64,000 nt of DNA from Candidatus Pelagibacter communis (GTDB lineage Bacteria > Pseudomonadota > Alphaproteobacteria > Pelagibacterales > Pelagibacteraceae). Below the pieces are notes generated by a model. That model saw nothing but the letters and a program-made list of their open reading frames with translations. It was not told the origin of the DNA and searched no databases. Below, one piece after another: positions 17,775 through 26,852 of the stretch. Location: assembly GCF_012932795.1 (NCBI RefSeq), contig NZ_LANA01000001.1, positions 626,858-690,857 of the forward strand, in the 5' to 3' direction. Each line of letters starts with the position of its first letter. Positions within the stretch are counted from its first letter, which is position 1. Made by a program: the position numbers and the translations under genes.

Positions 17775-18334
17775 TATTTATTATTTACTGTACTTGCGAA
17801 TAAGTCTAATTTCTTATCAATTAATAAAGGCATTGAATTAATAATGTTGTTTGTGATTTTTTCTAATTGGAGCATTTCATCTTCATCAAAATCTTTCAAT
17901 ACATGATCTGAAACATCAGCTTTTGTTTTTGGTCTTCCAATTCCAATTCTCACTCTTGAGTAATCTTTTCCTATAAATTTGTCTATAGACTCAATTCCAT
18001 TATGTCCAGCACTTGATCCTGCAAATTTTGCTTTTACTTTTCCAAATTCAATATCTAAATCATCATGAAACACAATTACCTCCTCTGCATCAATCTTAAA
18101 ATATTCAATTAATTCTCTAATACAAATTCCAGAGTTATTCATAAAGGTTAGAGGTTTTATTGCATAAACTTTTTTATTATCAATATTCCCAGTAGTTAAC
18201 AAACCTTTAAATTTAGGTTTTTGTTTTGATAAACCAAATTTTTGATTAAGAGCATCAATCAATTTAAAACCAATATTGTGTCTGTTATTTTCACTATTGG
18301 GAGTTGGGTTTCCTAAGCCTACAAATAGAAGCAT
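17774..18334 (-). CDS. pth: Peptidyl-tRNA hydrolase
   Basis: Pth releases peptides from peptidyl-tRNA that dropped off the ribosome. The N-terminal FVGLGNPTPNSENNRHNIGF carries the catalytic His (H19). KPLTFMNNSG, HDDLDIEFGKVK and SAGHNGIESI are all present, and the 186-residue length is typical. The gene order rplY-pth-ychF on the minus strand is a standard bacterial translation cluster. A 45-bp gap separates it from rplY. Confidence 0.97.
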   Translation of the reverse strand: MLLFVGLGNPTPNSENNRHNIGFKLIDALNQKFGLSKQKPKFKGLLTTGNIDNKKVYAIKPLTFMNNSGICIRELIEYFKIDAEEVIVFHDDLDIEFGKVKAKFAGSSAGHNGIESIDKFIGKDYSRVRIGIGRPKTKADVSDHVLKDFDEDEMLQLEKITNNIINSMPLLIDKKLDLFASTVNNK

Positions 18335-18379
18335 AATGTTTTGAAATCAAATCTAGGGATATTCACTATAATAAATTTA

Positions 18380-19078
18380 TTATTTTTTTTCTTCAGAAGC
18401 TTTTTTTTCTTCACCTTCTTTTTTATCTCCTTCAGCTACTGGTGTTGCTTCTTTACCATCTGCAGGAGCTTCTTCACCCTCAGTTGCTTCTGCTTCAGCT
18501 GGTTTCTCTGGTTCTTTCATAACAGTAGGGGCTGCTAATGTTGCGATTACAAAATCACGTCCTTGAATTGTCGGCGATACACCTTCTTCTAATTTAACTG
18601 AGGATATTTTAAAACTTTCTCCAATTTCAATTCCATCAAGATCAATTGTAATTATTTCAGGAATTTTTTCACTTGGACATTTTAATTCAATTTTTCTTCT
18701 AACTATATTTAATACTCCTCCTCTTTTCAAACCTGGGGATGTTTCATGATTAATAAATTGAACTGGTACTTCAATTCTAATTTTTACACCAGGAACTACT
18801 CTAAGAAAATCAATATGAGTAGGCTCATCGGAAATAACGTTGTATGTAATTTCCCTTGGTAAAACATTTTGACCTTTGCCATCAACATTTAGCGTAATGA
18901 TACTTGATAAGAAGCCCTCTTTATCTAATAGTGATTTGAGAATTTTTTTTGATACAGAAACTTTTTCATTTTGTTCGTTGCCACCATAAACTATAGCAGG
19001 AACATTTCCGCTTAATCTAAGAGATCTAACGTCTCCTTTTGATTTAGTTTTTCTAGTATTTGCTTCTAGTGAATTCAT
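18380..19078 (-). CDS. rplY: 50S ribosomal protein L25/general stress protein Ctc
   Basis: This is the two-domain (Ctc-type) L25 that binds 5S rRNA. The N-terminal part (KTKSKGDVRSLRLSGNVPAIVYGG) is the L25 domain, and the beta-barrel TL5-like domain includes HIDFLRVVPG and LKRGGVLNIVRRKIEL. The last 40 or so residues are Ala/Glu/Lys-rich and acidic, a tail seen in many alphaproteobacterial L25 proteins. Total length is 232 residues. It heads the rplY-pth-ychF run. Confidence 0.95.
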   Translation of the reverse strand: MNSLEANTRKTKSKGDVRSLRLSGNVPAIVYGGNEQNEKVSVSKKILKSLLDKEGFLSSIITLNVDGKGQNVLPREITYNVISDEPTHIDFLRVVPGVKIRIEVPVQFINHETSPGLKRGGVLNIVRRKIELKCPSEKIPEIITIDLDGIEIGESFKISSVKLEEGVSPTIQGRDFVIATLAAPTVMKEPEKPAEAEATEGEEAPADGKEATPVAEGDKKEGEEKKASEEKK

Positions 19079-19122
19079 AAAAGAAGGTCTTCTAGCGCAA
19101 GTTCCTTAATAACTCAAGATAA

Positions 19123-20055
19123 TTATTTAAAAAGGTCTGATACTGAAGTTGAATTAGAAATTCTTTTAATTGCCTCACCCATAAGGGCTGAAATAGGTAA
19201 AACTTCTATATTTTTAGTATCTTTAATTTTACTTTGATTATCTATTGTATCAGTTATCACCAGCTTTTTTATAACAGATTTTTTAATTTTATCTATTGCT
19301 TCACCACTTAACACTCCATGAGTTATATAAACGTAAACTTCTTTTGCCCCTCTGTCTTTTAGTGCTTTAGCAGCATTAACTATAGTTCCACCAGAGTCTA
19401 TTATATCATCAACTATAATACAGGTTTTATTCTTAACATTTCCTATGACATTCATAACTTTTGATTGACCAGGTTTGGGTCTTCTTTTATCAACAATTGC
19501 AAGCTCAACACCTAAAATTTTACCAAGAGCCCTCGCTCTTTCAGTTCCACCTACATCTGGGGCAACACAAATAATATTTTTACTTTTAACATTTTTTTTT
19601 GCATGTCTTGCAAAAATAGGAGTTGCAAACAAATTGTCTACAGGTATATCAAAGAAACCTTGAATTTGACCCGCATGCAAATCAACAGTAACAACTCGGT
19701 CAGCACCAGCTTTTGTAATTAGATTAGAAACAAGTTTTGCTGATATAGAAGTTCTGGGCACTACTTTTCTGTCTTGTCTGGCATATCCAAAATAAGGAAT
19801 AACTGCAGTGATATTTTTAGCTGAAGATCTTTTTAGGGCATCAATACACAAAAGTAATTCCATTAGATTGTCATTTGCAGGTGACGAAATTGATTGTATT
19901 ATAAAAATACTATTACCTCTAATATTTTCATTAATCTCAATATATATTTCACCATCAGCAAATTTTTTAATACTAGAATTTATTAGTTTCGATTTTAAAT
20001 ATTTTGCAATTTTTTTACTTAAAGTTTTATTGCTATTTCCAGTTAATAATTTCAT
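19123..20055 (-). CDS. prs: Ribose-phosphate pyrophosphokinase
   Basis: Prs makes PRPP from ribose 5-phosphate and ATP for nucleotide, His and Trp synthesis. The class I sequence has the flexible loop YARQDRK, the metal-binding region [22 protein letters not shown] and the PRPP-binding loop [14 protein letters not shown]. Length is 310 residues, as expected. It sits downstream of the laccase-domain gene with a 9-bp gap. Confidence 0.97.
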   Translation of the reverse strand: MKLLTGNSNKTLSKKIAKYLKSKLINSSIKKFADGEIYIEINENIRGNSIFIIQSISSPANDNLMELLLCIDALKRSSAKNITAVIPYFGYARQDRKVVPRTSISAKLVSNLITKAGADRVVTVDLHAGQIQGFFDIPVDNLFATPIFARHAKKNVKSKNIICVAPDVGGTERARALGKILGVELAIVDKRRPKPGQSKVMNVIGNVKNKTCIIVDDIIDSGGTIVNAAKALKDRGAKEVYVYITHGVLSGEAIDKIKKSVIKKLVITDTIDNQSKIKDTKNIEVLPISALMGEAIKRISNSTSVSDLFK

Positions 20056-20064
20056 GAGATAATG

Positions 20065-20823
20065 TTAATTAATCATAATTAATGAAATATTTCTACCATA
20101 ATCATTCTCATTTTGGCTAATAGATCTTCTTGCGCTAAAAAATTTATTTTTGACATTAAACGTATCTTTATCAATAATATCAATTTTCTTAATATTTAGG
20201 CTTTTTAATTGAAAGTAGATATATTTATTTAAACTAAAATAATTTTTATTCTTAATTTTTTTGAAAAAAAGCATATTTTTTTTGTCTTTTTTGATAAATT
20301 TTTTTAAAAAGTCTTTTTTAACCTCGTAGTTATTACTTGAAATGCACGGACCTATAGCAGCGGTAATATTTTTTTGTAAACATCCTTTTTTAATCATGAA
20401 TTTAACAACTTTTTTTACGATATCTTTATATGCACCCCTCCAGCCAGCATGAATTGCTGCTACCATCTTTATCTTGCTGTCATAAATTAATATTGGAGCA
20501 CAATCAGCTGTTAAAACAGCAATAGGTAAATGCTTTTGATTAGTTACTACCGCATCAGCTTTAGGTTTTTTTTTATTGTTATATTTATCATCAATATAAA
20601 TGAATTTATTACTATGAAATTGATGAAGTAAAAAAATATTTTTTGCTTTTTTGCTAATATTTTTTTTTACTATTTGTAAGTTTTTTTTTATATTTAATTT
20701 ATTATCATTTGAGCCTGGGCCACAATTTAAGCTTTTATAAATATTTTTAGATTTGCCACCAACACTATTAAAAAAGCCATGTTTTAAATCTTTTATTTTC
20801 GATAGTTTTTTTGATTTAATCAA
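20065..20823 (-). CDS. pgeF: Laccase-domain protein (YfiH/PgeF family)
   Basis: The family is recognised by the metal-binding motifs AVLTADCAPILIYD (Cys) and AAIHAGWRGAYKDIV (His), an earlier HQFHSN and a final REarly RRSISQNENDYGRNISLI-type ending. Members were called polyphenol oxidases; other work assigns them to purine nucleoside processing or to editing of peptidoglycan precursors (PgeF). The exact substrate here is unknown. At 252 residues it is complete, and it overlaps the upstream MidA-like gene by 8 bp. Confidence 0.88.
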   Translation of the reverse strand: MIKSKKLSKIKDLKHGFFNSVGGKSKNIYKSLNCGPGSNDNKLNIKKNLQIVKKNISKKAKNIFLLHQFHSNKFIYIDDKYNNKKKPKADAVVTNQKHLPIAVLTADCAPILIYDSKIKMVAAIHAGWRGAYKDIVKKVVKFMIKKGCLQKNITAAIGPCISSNNYEVKKDFLKKFIKKDKKNMLFFKKIKNKNYFSLNKYIYFQLKSLNIKKIDIIDKDTFNVKNKFFSARRSISQNENDYGRNISLIMIN

Positions 20824-21871
20824 TTTTAAAGCCTGTCTTAAATTTATTTTTTTTTTTCTTTATAAGCATAACCTTAAATAGTTCACCCATTTGTTTTTCG
20901 TCTATAAGACGTCTAATTCGGTAAAATAGGTCTGTTTTTTTTGAAAAAGGTATATTTTCACTTACAATTTCAGCTCTTTGAATTATTCCCATACTAGTTA
21001 AAAATTTTTTTTGACTATTAATAATACAATCCAGATCGTTGAACTGATCAACAAATTTTTCAAATAAACTAAAGTTAATATTATAAGTTATATCAGAATC
21101 TCCAATATCTCTCAAAATATTAGAATATTTATGCTTATTTACAGCCTGTAAAGTTTCATACATTTTTGAATTCAAATATCCATAGTCAATTACTAATATT
21201 CCTCCATCATTTTTTTTAATTATGCTGCAAATATCTTTTAAATATTTGAACGAAAGGGGTGAATATTCGATAATGTCTTGATTTTTTGAAATTTCAAACT
21301 TTAAGTTTTTTTCAATTTTCCTAATATCTGTTATGTGTTCTTTGAATTCTGCTTTGTCAATTTCTTTTAAATCTACAAATCTTTCAAACCAGCTCTGTTT
21401 TTTCCTAAAAAATTGTTTAATTGGCAGAGCATCAAAAAATTCATTAGCTAAAAATATTGTTGGATTTGAATTGGCTTTATTAATATCATCAACCCAAGTT
21501 ATATCATCAGATTTTAAATTTTTTTTTTGTTGATTAATTAAAAAGATACTTTTTTCATGTATTTGAAAATTACAATTATTAGCACATTCTGGAAATTTTT
21601 TTAGTGTTGCAATTATCACTTTCATCATTTCACCATTTCCCGCACCTAGTTCTAATAGATTAAATTTTTTTGGTGAACCAATACTTTTCCAAAAAGTTAT
21701 CACCCAAATAGCAATTATTTCTGAAAAAAGTCTTGTAATATTTGGTGCAGTAATAAAATCTCCCTCTTTTCCAAAAGGGTTTTTTTTCATGTAATAACCA
21801 TTATCTTTGTCGTAAAGAGCAAATTCGATAAATTTATCTAAGGGTAGGGCAGATTCTCTATTTATTTTCAT
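20816..21871 (-). CDS. MidA-like SAM-dependent methyltransferase (DUF185)
   Basis: The protein resembles the NDUFAF7/MidA family of protein-arginine methyltransferases that help assemble respiratory complex I. Visible motifs are DNGYYMKKNPFGKEGDFITAPNI, the SAM loop LLELGAGNGEMM and NEFFDALPIKQF. The ATG at 21871 (351 residues) was chosen because the longer frame begins at a TTG inside lgt and the family starts near MKINRESALPLDKF. It overlaps lgt by 14 bp. The role in complex I is family knowledge, not shown here. Confidence 0.87.
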   Translation of the reverse strand: MKINRESALPLDKFIEFALYDKDNGYYMKKNPFGKEGDFITAPNITRLFSEIIAIWVITFWKSIGSPKKFNLLELGAGNGEMMKVIIATLKKFPECANNCNFQIHEKSIFLINQQKKNLKSDDITWVDDINKANSNPTIFLANEFFDALPIKQFFRKKQSWFERFVDLKEIDKAEFKEHITDIRKIEKNLKFEISKNQDIIEYSPLSFKYLKDICSIIKKNDGGILVIDYGYLNSKMYETLQAVNKHKYSNILRDIGDSDITYNINFSLFEKFVDQFNDLDCIINSQKKFLTSMGIIQRAEIVSENIPFSKKTDLFYRIRRLIDEKQMGELFKVMLIKKKKNKFKTGFKID

Positions 21872-22631
21872 TTTTAATATAAAATAAAATTGTTCCAATT
21901 GTAAGAAATATCAAACTAATAATTTGACCTGTTGATAAATTGAGAACTAAGTAGCCCAGCTGTTCATCTGGCACTCTAAAAAACTCAACAAAGAATCTAA
22001 ATATTGAATAGAAAATTAAAAATAATCCTGAAATTAAACCTGGTTTAGTTAAATAATTTTTTTTTCTAAAGTACATTAATATTAAAAATAAAATAGCACC
22101 CTCTAAAACTGCCTCATATAATTGTGATGGATGTCTTGGAAAATTATCTACTTTAGTAAATATAACTGACCACAAGACTTCTGTGGTCTTTCCATAGAGT
22201 TCTGAATTTATAAAATTAGCCAATCTTCCAAAAAAAATTCCAATAGGGGCTACTAATGACACAAGATCCATATACTCAAATGGATCTTGATTATTTTTTT
22301 TGGCAAAAAGGATGCTTGAAAAAATTATACCCATCAAACCACCGTGAAATGACATCCCACCTTGCCATATTTTAAAAATATCAAAAATATTATGTGAATA
22401 ATAATTAAAATTATAAAAAATTACGTATCCCAATCTCCCACCTAAAATTATTCCAACAATCAAATAGGTTATATAATCGTCAAATTTTTCACTTATATCT
22501 GAATTTTTAATGAATATTTTTTTACATAACGACCAGCCAATTATAATCCCCAGTATATAAGCTAATGAATACCATCTGATTTCCAATGATAGAATTTGAA
22601 AAGCTACTGGGTCAAAATTATTAATAAACAT
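21858..22631 (-). CDS. lgt: Prolipoprotein diacylglyceryl transferase
   Basis: Lgt moves diacylglycerol from phosphatidylglycerol to the Cys of prolipoproteins at the inner membrane. Conserved blocks are GGRLGYVIFYN, MSFHGGLMG and FGRLANFINSELYG. HPSQLYEAVLEG is followed by FFVEFFRVPDEQLG. About seven hydrophobic helices are present in 257 residues. It heads a minus-strand run (lgt-midA-pgeF-prs) and is divergent from ubiK across a 46-bp gap. Confidence 0.97.
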   Translation of the reverse strand: MFINNFDPVAFQILSLEIRWYSLAYILGIIIGWSLCKKIFIKNSDISEKFDDYITYLIVGIILGGRLGYVIFYNFNYYSHNIFDIFKIWQGGMSFHGGLMGIIFSSILFAKKNNQDPFEYMDLVSLVAPIGIFFGRLANFINSELYGKTTEVLWSVIFTKVDNFPRHPSQLYEAVLEGAILFLILMYFRKKNYLTKPGLISGLFLIFYSIFRFFVEFFRVPDEQLGYLVLNLSTGQIISLIFLTIGTILFYIKNENK

Positions 22632-22677
22632 TTTTTAAAAACCACGTATAAAGTACATTAATTTTATAAATGAATAT

Positions 22678-22932
22678 ATGACAAAATCAAAATTTGTAAT
22701 TGATAAATTAGCAAAAATATTTGAACAAGGACTGATCTCTTATAAGGACTTAAGTTCTGAAATAATTAATGTTTTAAAATCAAAGAGAGATGAGATAGTT
22801 TTTAAAATGAAATTAACAAGCAAAGAAGAGTTTGATGTTTTGACTAAAAGAGTTGAAAATTTAGAAAAAAAATTAGAACAATTTAAAAAAAGCAAATTAA
22901 AAAAAAAAATTACAAAGGTAAAAAAACCTTAA
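22678..22932 (+). CDS. ubiK: UbiK-like accessory factor (BMFP domain)
   Basis: This 84-residue helical protein has a C-terminal coiled-coil (FDVLTKRVENLEKKLEQFKK) after an N-terminal amphipathic stretch, the BMFP/YqiC layout. UbiK proteins assist ubiquinone biosynthesis, and YqiC relatives have membrane-fusogenic activity. It ends in a Lys-rich tail and its 3' end overlaps the convergent histidine kinase gene by 23 bp. The short length makes the functional transfer moderate. Confidence 0.75.
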   Translation: MTKSKFVIDKLAKIFEQGLISYKDLSSEIINVLKSKRDEIVFKMKLTSKEEFDVLTKRVENLEKKLEQFKKSKLKKKITKVKKP

Positions 22933-24229
22933 CTCTTAATCCATTGAGAGGAGATTTTTCTAAGATGATGTTTCCTCCATGTGACTTTATAATATCTGAT
23001 GTAATAGATAAACCAAGTCCAACACTAGACTTGGAATTACCTCTACTTTTATCAAGTTTATAAAAAGGTTTGAAAACATTTTGATATTCATTTTCAGGAA
23101 TACCAAGACCATCATCATCAACAATAATTATTATATTATTATTTTTTTTGGACAGCTCAACACTTATCTTATTTGCGTGCTTTATTGAATTATCAATAAT
23201 ATTATTTAATGATCTTTGGATTAAATTTTTTCGACCATTCATATAAACTCTAGGAATTATAACTTTTGAAATATTACTATTGTCATATTTATCTATAGTG
23301 TTTTTTATCAATTCTGAAATATCGAAATCTTCATTCTTTTCCAAATAAGTAGAGCTAGTAAATTGTAGATATTCATTTAGCATTTTTTCCATTTCATCTA
23401 TATCTAAAGACATTTTTTTTGATTGTTCTTCATTTTTGATAAATGAGAGTTGAAGTTTTAGTCTTGTTAATGGTGTTCTTAGATCATGACTAATACCTGA
23501 TAACATCTCAGATCTTTGAGTAAGATGTCTCATTATTCTCTTTCGCATTTTATCAAATTCTAGCCCTGCTTGTCGAATCTCTAATGCACCAGAGGGTCTA
23601 TATTCATCAATATTTTCACCCCTGCCAAACTTTGCAGCAGCTTTTGCAAGATTAACAATCGGTCTTGTTTGATTCTTTAAAAAAATTATTGCAATAGTTA
23701 TCATTAATAATGCTGGTAGGGTTATCCATAAGGCAAACATTCTTGCAGAGGTACTTGCCACTCTATCTTTTGGAATAAAAAATTCAAAATAACCATCATT
23801 TTGTTTTATATTTATATGAATGAGTTCTTTATAGCTCGTTGTATCAAACCAATACTTTCCAGCACCAATATTTGATTTTAATTCTCTTCTCAAAGTTCTA
23901 TCAATTGGACTAAACCATCTATCCTTTAATGGCTTATCAAGTAACTGATAGCCTTTGTACTCAACATTTAAATCTAAATAAATTGAAAAAAGGCCTGATA
24001 AATCATTATTATTGTACTTGCCATTTTCATGAGCCACAATGAAAGTTTTCATTTCGCCCACTAGTGCTCTTGTCATTCCTTTATTTGTTTTAATCCAAAG
24101 ACTGTCAAAAAAAACAACTGTAATAATTAGCTGCAGAACAATAATAGGAACAGCTACAATTAATAAAGCTCTATAAAATAATCTTTTTGGTAATAAGTTT
24201 TTTATAAATTTACTCAATCCATAAGACAT
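22910..24229 (-). CDS. envZ: Membrane sensor histidine kinase, EnvZ-like
   Basis: Two membrane helices (about residues 15-38 and 165-187) flank a periplasmic domain of roughly 125 residues. A HAMP segment (NQTRPIVNLAKAAAKFGRGENI) and the H-box SGISHDLRTPLTRLK follow. The ATPase domain has N, G1 (VDDDGLGIP) and G2 (GLGLSI) boxes. It is an OmpR-partner type kinase. I chose the second in-frame start (24229); 24238 is possible. It overlaps the response regulator gene upstream by about 20 bp, so the two are surely a pair. Confidence 0.9.
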   Translation of the reverse strand: MSYGLSKFIKNLLPKRLFYRALLIVAVPIIVLQLIITVVFFDSLWIKTNKGMTRALVGEMKTFIVAHENGKYNNNDLSGLFSIYLDLNVEYKGYQLLDKPLKDRWFSPIDRTLRRELKSNIGAGKYWFDTTSYKELIHINIKQNDGYFEFFIPKDRVASTSARMFALWITLPALLMITIAIIFLKNQTRPIVNLAKAAAKFGRGENIDEYRPSGALEIRQAGLEFDKMRKRIMRHLTQRSEMLSGISHDLRTPLTRLKLQLSFIKNEEQSKKMSLDIDEMEKMLNEYLQFTSSTYLEKNEDFDISELIKNTIDKYDNSNISKVIIPRVYMNGRKNLIQRSLNNIIDNSIKHANKISVELSKKNNNIIIIVDDDGLGIPENEYQNVFKPFYKLDKSRGNSKSSVGLGLSITSDIIKSHGGNIILEKSPLNGLRVKVFLPL

Positions 24230-24887
24230 AGCCAGCACCCCTTAAAGTTTGTAAATATTTTGGATTTTTTGGATCAATTTCAATTTTTTTTCTTAACCTA
24301 GTAATTATAACGTCTATAGATCTTTCTTTGTCTAGATCAATCAGTTTTCCAATATCTTCTCTTGAAAATGTTTTACCAGGGTTATTAATCATTTTTTCTA
24401 AGATTATTTTTTCAGTATTATTTATTTTGAACTCTTTTTGATTTCTAACAAGTAAAAGTTTGTTTAGGTCAATTTCAATATTATCAAATTGAATAATTCT
24501 TTTTTGGTTATTTTTTTTAGTTTTATTTAAAATATTTTTTATTCTTAATATAAGTTCTTTTGGCTCAAAAGGTTTAGGCAAATAATCATCAGCTCCAACT
24601 TCTAATCCACCAACTCTGTCTTGTGTCTCACCTTTTGCAGTTAAAAGAATTATAGGTGTATTAATCTTAAATTTATTATCTTTAATAAACTCTAGCCCAC
24701 TTTTTCCAGCCATCATTATATCTAAAATAATTAAATCAAATTTGATAATTGAAATTTTTTCTTCAGCATTTTCAGCACTATCAGAAGTTGTAACTAAAAA
24801 ATGATTTTCATTGAGATATTTTTTTACTAAAGATCTAATTCCGTCATCATCATCTACAACTAAAATGTGAGCTATAAAATCATTCAT
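24210..24887 (-). CDS. petR: OmpR-family response regulator (PetR/OmpR-like)
   Basis: The receiver domain has the acidic pocket VVDDDDG, phospho-acceptor D56 (LIILDIMM), a conserved Thr/Ala and Lys (LPKPFEPKEL). A winged-helix DNA-binding domain follows, ending in DVIITRLRKKIEIDPKNPKYLQTLRGAGYVLW. It sits between a MarR-type gene and an EnvZ-like kinase. In Rhodobacter the petP-petR pair has this MarR plus OmpR arrangement and is needed for cytochrome bc1, hence the symbol. OmpR is an equally valid name. Confidence 0.88.
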   Translation of the reverse strand: MNDFIAHILVVDDDDGIRSLVKKYLNENHFLVTTSDSAENAEEKISIIKFDLIILDIMMAGKSGLEFIKDNKFKINTPIILLTAKGETQDRVGGLEVGADDYLPKPFEPKELILRIKNILNKTKKNNQKRIIQFDNIEIDLNKLLLVRNQKEFKINNTEKIILEKMINNPGKTFSREDIGKLIDLDKERSIDVIITRLRKKIEIDPKNPKYLQTLRGAGYVLWIE

Positions 24888-25317
24888 TAATTATTTTTTT
24901 TAAAACATTATCAAAATTAAGAACCTCATCAGCACTTGAATTTAGAAGAGCAATATAGATTCTTTTTTTTTGAGATGCAAATATTTCACTAAAAATTTTT
25001 TCTCCTTTTTCATTTAAAAAAATATGCTTTACTCTTGTATCTTTTTCATCTTTTTTGAAAAAAATAACTTCTAGTTTAATCAAGTCTTTTAAGACTCTAT
25101 TTAAACTTTGTTTGGTAACCTTGAGTTTGTTGAGCAATTCTGAAATCGTAATTCCTTTGTACATTGAAAGAAGATGCAATACCTTGTGGTGAGCTACACC
25201 AATAGAGTAATTATCCAATGTTTTTTTAGCATCTGAAAAAGATTCCCTATAGCTTGTAAATAACTTCTCAATCAGTTGCTTTAATTGGGTATCTTTTAAG
25301 TATAAAAGTTCTTTCAT
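24880..25317 (-). CDS. petP: MarR-family transcriptional regulator (PetP-like)
   Basis: This 145-residue MarR-type winged-helix protein shows ITISELLNKLKVTKQSLNRVLKDLI as the recognition region and a wing with KDEKDTRVKHIFLNEKG. It overlaps petR by 8 bp. The MarR gene directly before an OmpR-type regulator matches alphaproteobacterial petP-petR. Ligand and targets are unknown; a link to the petABC operon about 8 kb away is an inference from the family. Confidence 0.78.
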   Translation of the reverse strand: MKELLYLKDTQLKQLIEKLFTSYRESFSDAKKTLDNYSIGVAHHKVLHLLSMYKGITISELLNKLKVTKQSLNRVLKDLIKLEVIFFKKDEKDTRVKHIFLNEKGEKIFSEIFASQKKRIYIALLNSSADEVLNFDNVLKKIINE

Positions 25318-25332
25318 TATTAGTAAGTTATA

Positions 25333-25359
25333 TTGACATATTATAGATACAAAGATAAT
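25333..25359 (+). promoter_or_regulatory. Candidate promoter pair between petP and ilvE
   Basis: In the 71-bp divergent gap, TTGACA at 25333-25338 is a perfect -35 for ilvE, with GATAAT at 25354-25359 as a -10 (15-bp spacing, short). On the minus strand a perfect TATAAT lies at 25340-25345, a candidate -10 for petP inside the same segment. The two promoters would overlap, so they may compete. Confidence 0.45.
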
Positions 25360-25388
25360 TTTAAAAAAAAAATTAAATTATTTCATTC

Positions 25389-26264
25389 ATGATACCCTAC
25401 GATAAAAGATCAGGTAAAATTTGGTATAATAATGAGCTTGTTGATTGGGCTGACGCAAAAATACATGTTTTAAACCACGGACTTCATTATGCAAGTTGTG
25501 TATTTGAAGGAGAGAGAGTTTATGAGGGCTCAATATTTAAATTAGAAGAACACACATCGAGACTTTTTTATTCTGCGAAAAGAATGGGAATGATTATTCC
25601 CTATACAGAGAAAGAAATAAACAAAGCATGTAATAAGATTGTCTCAGTTCAAAATGTAGATAATGGATATGTAAGACCTACTATTTGGAGAGGCAGTGAA
25701 ATGATGGCAATTTCAGCACAAAAAACAAAAATCCATGTAGCCATTGCAACATGGGAGTGGGGGTCTTACTTTGATCCAAAATTAAAAGTAGAAGGTATAA
25801 AATTAAATATTTCTAATTGGAGAAGACCTGCTCCAAATACAATACCTTGGGACACAAAAGCATCAGGTCTTTACATGATTTGCACATTATCTAAACATGA
25901 GGCCGAACAACAAGGGTACACGGATTCACTAATGCTTGATCATGAAGGAAATATAGCAGAGGCAACTGGAGCAAATATTTTTTTTAAAGATCAGAAAGGT
26001 GAAATACATACTCCCATACCAGATTCTTTTTTAGATGGAATTACTAGAAGAACGGTTATTGATATTGCACAATCAAAAGGAATTAAGGTACATCAAAGAA
26101 AAATTACTCCAAAAGAATTATCAAATTTTGTTGGATGTTTTTTAACTGGAACAGCCGCAGAGGTTACTCCAGTTTCATGTATTGCAGATCATCAATTTAA
26201 AGTTTGTCAAACTATAATTGATTTAAATGAAAGCTATCAAGTATTAGTTAGAAAAAATAAATAA
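25389..26264 (+). CDS. ilvE: Branched-chain amino-acid aminotransferase
   Basis: This class IV PLP aminotransferase (291 residues) carries out the last step of Val, Leu and Ile synthesis. Visible are the N-terminal WYNNELVDWADAKIHVLNHGLHYASCVFEG, the PLP-Lys region WDTKASGLYM, EATGANIFF and the FLTGTAAEVTPV phosphate-binding stretch. It is divergent from the petP-petR-kinase operon and its end faces pgsA with a 1-bp gap. Confidence 0.94.
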   Translation: MIPYDKRSGKIWYNNELVDWADAKIHVLNHGLHYASCVFEGERVYEGSIFKLEEHTSRLFYSAKRMGMIIPYTEKEINKACNKIVSVQNVDNGYVRPTIWRGSEMMAISAQKTKIHVAIATWEWGSYFDPKLKVEGIKLNISNWRRPAPNTIPWDTKASGLYMICTLSKHEAEQQGYTDSLMLDHEGNIAEATGANIFFKDQKGEIHTPIPDSFLDGITRRTVIDIAQSKGIKVHQRKITPKELSNFVGCFLTGTAAEVTPVSCIADHQFKVCQTIIDLNESYQVLVRKNK

Positions 26265-26265
26265 T

Positions 26266-26850
26266 TTACTTTTTATTATCTTCAGATATTGCATGGTCAA
26301 TACCTTTTCTTAGATATTCATAACCTGTATATAGTGTTAAAAATGCTGAGAGCCAAAGTAGAATTATACCAATAGTTTGAGCATTATAATCTCGAAAATC
26401 AATAATCTTATTTCCAGTTTCACCAGTAAGCAAAAGTGCTATGGCAACCATCTGTAAAAAAGTTTTTAATTTTGCTAAATTAGTTACGGGTAACTTTATT
26501 TGACCCCTTGCTAAAAATTCTCTTAAGCCTGAAATTAATATTTCTCTTGTAAGAATAATGATTGCAGCAATAACTTCGTAGTGTCTTATTGTTCCACTCA
26601 TAACAAGCAATATTAGTGCGGTGGCAACAATAATTTTATCAGCTATAGGGTCGAGCAACTCACCTAACTTAGACTCTTCACCCATCATTCTTGCTAACAT
26701 TCCATCCAAAAAATCAGTAAAAGATGCAATTATAAATAACACACAAGCAGTTAAGTCACCATAAAAACCTGGTAAATAAAATGCTAAGACAAAAAAAGGA
26801 ACTATTATTATTCTGCCAATTGTTAATATATTTGGAATCTTTTTAAGCAT
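26266..26850 (-). CDS. pgsA: CDP-diacylglycerol-glycerol-3-phosphate 3-phosphatidyltransferase
   Basis: PgsA makes phosphatidylglycerol phosphate at the inner membrane. The CDP-alcohol phosphotransferase signature D-x2-DG-x2-AR-x7-G-x3-D-x3-D is intact (DFLDGMLARMMGEESKLGEL followed by LDPIADK). About four to five hydrophobic helices occur in 194 residues. It follows uvrC by 2 bp on the same strand, a pairing seen in many proteobacteria. Confidence 0.95.
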   Translation of the reverse strand: MLKKIPNILTIGRIIIVPFFVLAFYLPGFYGDLTACVLFIIASFTDFLDGMLARMMGEESKLGELLDPIADKIIVATALILLVMSGTIRHYEVIAAIIILTREILISGLREFLARGQIKLPVTNLAKLKTFLQMVAIALLLTGETGNKIIDFRDYNAQTIGIILLWLSAFLTLYTGYEYLRKGIDHAISEDNKK

Positions 26851-26852
26851 AA

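Noticed and set aside
18341-18538. Phe-rich plus-strand frame over the end of rplY
   Set aside because: It is the complement of the Lys/Glu-rich tail of L25; the Phe runs come from poly-A codons read in reverse.
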